Of a DNA stretch of 64,000 bases, positions 60,201 to 64,000 are shown one piece after another. Under the pieces are notes generated by a model. It did not search any database. It saw nothing but the letters and a program-made list of their open reading frames with translations, and was not told the DNA's origin. The first letter of the stretch is position 1. Every line of letters begins with the position of its first letter. Position numbers and translations under genes: made by a program. The stretch is taken from positions 2,563,001 through 2,627,000 of the forward strand of contig OW285188.1 of NCBI GenBank assembly GCA_935421135.1, read 5' to 3'. The stretch comes from Bugulina stolonifera. Its lineage: Eukaryota; Bryozoa; Gymnolaemata; Cheilostomatida; Bugulidae.

Positions 60201-62379
60201 TGGTTTAAATTGATATCTGTTAGTTGTGTGTTACAACAGAAAGAATACAAGTAATAAGCTTTTAAATCTGAATGTGTAATTAAAAAGTAATAAAAGACAT
60301 AACATAATAAGACCCTGTCAAACATTACTTTGCTCTGTTTTAAACTTTGAGCACTTTAACTGAGAATTAGCAGTGTACAAACGCATACATTTTTATACAT
60401 GCATATCCTACTTAACTATTCACTCATATTTTTTTCAAGTGGGGCAACTGTGATAGATTCGATTATGTTGCCTTTTTCTTATTTTTTTGTTATTCTCAAA
60501 AAGATGCTGATCTTTTCCTGTATCAATATATGTGATCATAATAATGGTAGACTGTGGTATTTCTGTACCACGTGCTTAGGTATGACTTAGTTTATAGTGG
60601 TGTGTGAGCTTTCCTAGGTCTCACCAACACTCTTCAGCCACTGTCTGTTGAGACTCCAGCGTGAAGCACTTTTGCGACAAGGCCGAGACAGACAGTGCCG
60701 GTGCTGCCGTTTTCATCCGCCCCGCCGTGATGTGGCTGCTCTTGTTTCGAAGAGGACAGAGGTGGATCATCATCCTGCATTGAGATGAAATACACACAGG
60801 GGTCCTCCATTAATTTAAGTCCTGATCCGCAGGGACTGAGCGGTCAGCCTAAGCTTGTCACCGCAGGGGAATTGAAATGCAATGCACATGTGCACTGCTT
60901 TGGCGCTTATGATGTCACAGTTACAGCATCCAATAAAAATCATTTCTCTGGAAAGATAAACATTATTGTTTATCGAGATAGCCTATAGTTTGAGCACTAT
61001 TTTCATTTAGTGTGGGCATGTTGTAGGGCTCACAAACTAACCTACCAACTAAAATGGTATCTGAACTATATGCCATAGATCAAATTAAGGATATGGAGCC
61101 CTGATGTTCAGAGATGCCAGACCCGAGGTAAATTCGTGACTCGTGACTTTGATATACATGTACAGCTATGAAAAACATGTAACTTGAATTGTAATTTAAT
61201 TATGGCTATGACTCCTAACTTACACAACATCAAGTTGAAACATTCAACAATTTGAGTTTTCATTGGCCAGCTGTAAATTGCAGAGCATAGAAATAACCAA
61301 AATTATAACTACAATTGTAACCACAATTATAACACATCTTGCACTAAAGTAGTAACACTTTACTTTGAAATTTGAACTTCTGGCACCAATTCTTAACTAT
61401 ATTTCACCAGAAGCTAAATAATAGCCCAATGGCTCTATAAAAACTCTAGTTAAACAAGAAAAGTATTGAATTGTAATTTGACTTGTAGTTAGTCCAGATA
61501 ACTAGATAAAAACTTTCTGGAGACATGTAAATATTTAACTTGTAACTTGAAAGTTTTTATCAGTCACTAAAAAGAATTTACTTGTAACTTGAAGAGTCAC
61601 GATTAAGAGTTGGTCATGGAAACTTGAGTTTCCAAAATAAAACTTGCGAACATCTTTGTTGATGTTAGAGCAACGTGTTGCACAAATTGGCTCATTCTAA
61701 CCGCGATTTCAGCGTTTGTATGTTTTATTTATTATTGAAGGAGCAAAGTTTAACTTTGGACTTCAACTTCACCAATTGCAGCGAGTTGAAATCTATTAGT
61801 GTTATTTTTGCTTATTTTGTTAAGCATGCTGGTATTTGCAAAAAGTGTTGAGATACGCAATTTTCCTCAAATCTGGCGATATTATATCGTATCACAGTGA
61901 AATATGTAGTGCGTATATGGTCAGTCTGTTTATCAGAGGATAGTTAATTGGTAACATTGGTTATATTTTAATTTTAGTTAATGTGTGAATTTTACTTTTT
62001 AAAACATATTCATCATCCTTTCTTCTGACTTTACCAAGTACCGACAAGCACATCCGAAACCCATTGTAACATATATACAGATTTTCAAAGATGAGCCTCT
62101 GTCCTCTCTTACTTCTTGCTCATACTTTACTAAAGTTGTCCCAAATGAGGGACGTCCCTTCCTCTCGCCCTCGTGGTCTAGCGTGATGTCTATTCTAAGT
62201 ATGCTAAGGAAGTAAGTACATTGGATTCTATGATGGATGCAAGACGATCAAACGTTTCCTGCCAAAAGACAAGAAACCAGGAATACAAACTATGGCAGAA
62301 AATAAAACAAATGAAAGAAGAGAATACAGGCAAAGGCTATCGCATTAGGAACATGCGGATACAAGGAATGTAAGGGGAA
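60201..62379. other. Region without recognised gene
   Basis: No convincing coding sequence. A GC-richer patch at 60620-60760 and a repeat-like ACTTGTAACTTG-rich tract at about 61120-61640 (similar to 33850 and 34500) stand out. Otherwise AT-rich. Confidence 0.45.
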
Positions 62380-62383
62380 ACAG

Positions 62384-63990
62384 GGGAATGGGTCTTTATG
62401 AAACCGGCCAGGCTGGAGTCAGAATGTTAAAACTACTCTCAGCAAACACCAGTTCAATCAAAGGAAAAACCACTGAACTCTCAAGCCTTTCTCATTACTA
62501 TGACATCCTCTTTATAACTGAAACACATTATGATCAATCTTTACAAAGTCGACAAATTTTGGATGATGGGAACAAAGTCAAGTCGTTGTAGCGCCCCTAA
62601 AAGATGGAAACAAGAAACCTTTCTTAGATACCTTAAGCAAGCACGGCAGACCACGACTAGAGCAACCACATTGCGTAAACCAGACAACACTATCACTGAG
62701 GTTCCCTATGAACGTGCTACTCTGCTCTCCCACAGCCAATTCTGTAAAACAAACCAACTAACTCAAATGTCATCAACCCCTATATATGGGTGTCCCAAGT
62801 TTTGAGATAACTGATGGTGTCATGAGGCTTCTTAGCTCGCTAAAGAAAGGAAGAGCCCGAGGACCAGATGGCTTGAGAAAAGATCTCTGTGTTGATGTAG
62901 TCATTATCTCCAGATGTCTGACTATAATATACAACAAATCAGTAACAACTGGTTGCTTACCAAATTCAAGGAAAACTGCCAACATAACTCCTGTTTACAA
63001 AGAGGGTCCTATTGACCTTCCAGCCAATTACAGACCGATATCCCTGACAAGTATCTCCTGCGAATTACTAGAACACATTACTTTACATAACCTAAACGCA
63101 AAAATTGGAAGTGTATGTCCAATCAACAACACGGTTTCCGCAAAGGACTGTCCTGTGAGACACAGCTATGCAACACATTTCATGACATTGCCAAATCGCA
63201 TGAGTCTGGAAAAAACACCCATGCTGTGGTCATGAACTTTAGCAAAGCCTTTGACAAGGTTCCTCACGCTCTCCTGATGAGTAAATATCATCGCTTGGAT
63301 CTACAACTTTTTACTCAACAGGAAGCAACGTGTAGTTGTTAATGGTGCATCCTCAACTGACCTCCCGGTAATGTCTGGTGTCCCTCAGCATTCTGTCCTC
63401 GGCCCAACTTTATTTTTGTTCTACATAAATGACATAGTAAACAGTATCGATTGTAAAATTAGCCTCTTTGCAGATGATACCGTAATATATATAGAAGTCA
63501 GACATAGAATAATTCCAAGCTAACATCAATGCCATACACAACTGGTCTAAACAATGGAAGATGGACTTTAATGTATCCATATGCTTTGTAATGATGTTTG
63601 GTAACAGGAATCAGCAAACCCCAGACTACACCCTCGGCGGCCTTGTCAAGGAGCGTGTAAATGAAACCAAGTACCTAGGAGTGATTCTGTAGTCCAACTT
63701 ACAGTTTACTAGTCACATATCAACTGCTATCTCGAAAGCGAACAAATCCCTTGGATTCATCATGATGCGCTAGAGAAGGCTAAACTATTGGCCTACCTGT
63801 CCCTCTGCAGACCCTTGATGGAATAAGCCTCCCCAGTTTGGTCGCGATATCCTAAGCAGCATATTCATGAAATATGAATGGTCCAACACAAGGTGGTGAG
63901 ATTTATACGCAAGCTACATGGTAGATATAGTATTACTGCCACTAAAGCCCAGCTTGGTCTACCAACCCTCGAGGAACGTCGACAGGCAAG
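62384..63990 (+). pseudogene. APE-type LINE relic (Jockey/CR1-like), runs off right edge
   Basis: Pieces in order: endonuclease N-terminus (LLSANTSSIKGKTTELSSL, ILFITETHYD), RT region (LPANYRPISLTSISCELLEH, QQHGFRKGLSCETQL, NFSKAFDKVPHALLM), the motif GVPQHSVLGPTLFLFYINDI and LFADDTVIYI (active site ADD), then NWSKQWKMDFNV and ETKYLGVIL. Frames shift repeatedly and stops are present, and much of the endonuclease is missing (62590-62790). Decayed, non-autonomous copy. Confidence 0.82.
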
Positions 63991-64000
63991 CACTTTTAGC

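Noticed and set aside
1..64000. CRISPR arrays, operons, Shine-Dalgarno sites, riboswitches
   Set aside because: The window is an intron-rich animal genome; tandem repeats here are minisatellites without spacers.

Overview
The window is eukaryotic and metazoan. Coding sequence is split into many short exons with GT-AG introns, and the proteins are animal extracellular-matrix and intracellular types (ShKT, WSC, vWD/C8/TIL, calcium-binding EGF, follistatin/Kazal, thrombospondin-1, WD40, ubiquitin-like). The DNA is AT-rich and full of microsatellites and transposons. I infer a non-vertebrate animal. A sponge or other early-branching lineage is plausible but not proven by the sequence.

Layout. 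(1) About 345-33194, minus strand: one giant gene for a secreted mosaic protein. From the N-terminus it carries a signal peptide, two ShKT domains, one WSC domain, a Cys-rich linker, one vWD-C8-TIL module, about 40 EGF-like domains (most calcium-binding), two follistatin/Kazal units and a TSP1 repeat, and then runs off the left edge. I resolve about 52 exons (about 2.5 thousand codons), nearly all with phase-1 boundaries. Its introns hold two tRNA-Arg(CCT) genes and a tRNA fragment, SINEs, a solo LTR, a hAT element, MITEs and several minisatellites. (2) 33195-35121: intergenic. (3) 35122-37684, minus: a three-exon gene for a protein with a basic, disordered N-terminus and two C-terminal ubiquitin-like folds. 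(4) 38974-39154, minus: an orphan candidate terminal exon. (5) 39921-45488, minus: a six-exon WD40 gene closely resembling WDR38, with a 16-bp minisatellite interrupted by a second solo LTR in one intron. (6) 45.6-47.2 kb, plus: a weak, divergently oriented candidate gene. (7) 47.5-64.0 kb: a transposon cluster containing a solo LTR, two Tc1-like relics, a SAP-domain exon, a decayed RLE-type (R2-like) non-LTR element on the minus strand, a nearly intact Ty3/gypsy element nested inside it, and an APE-type LINE relic at the right edge.

The host genes do not form an obvious pathway. The matrix protein would act outside the cell, whereas the WDR38-like and ubiquitin-like proteins are predicted to be intracellular. 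The clearest points of interest are the undescribed-looking domain architecture of the matrix protein, the recent gypsy insertion whose excision footprint restores the reading frame of the older element, two solo LTRs of one family with the same ATAC target duplication, and tandem duplications that create decoy splice sites at three exon borders.
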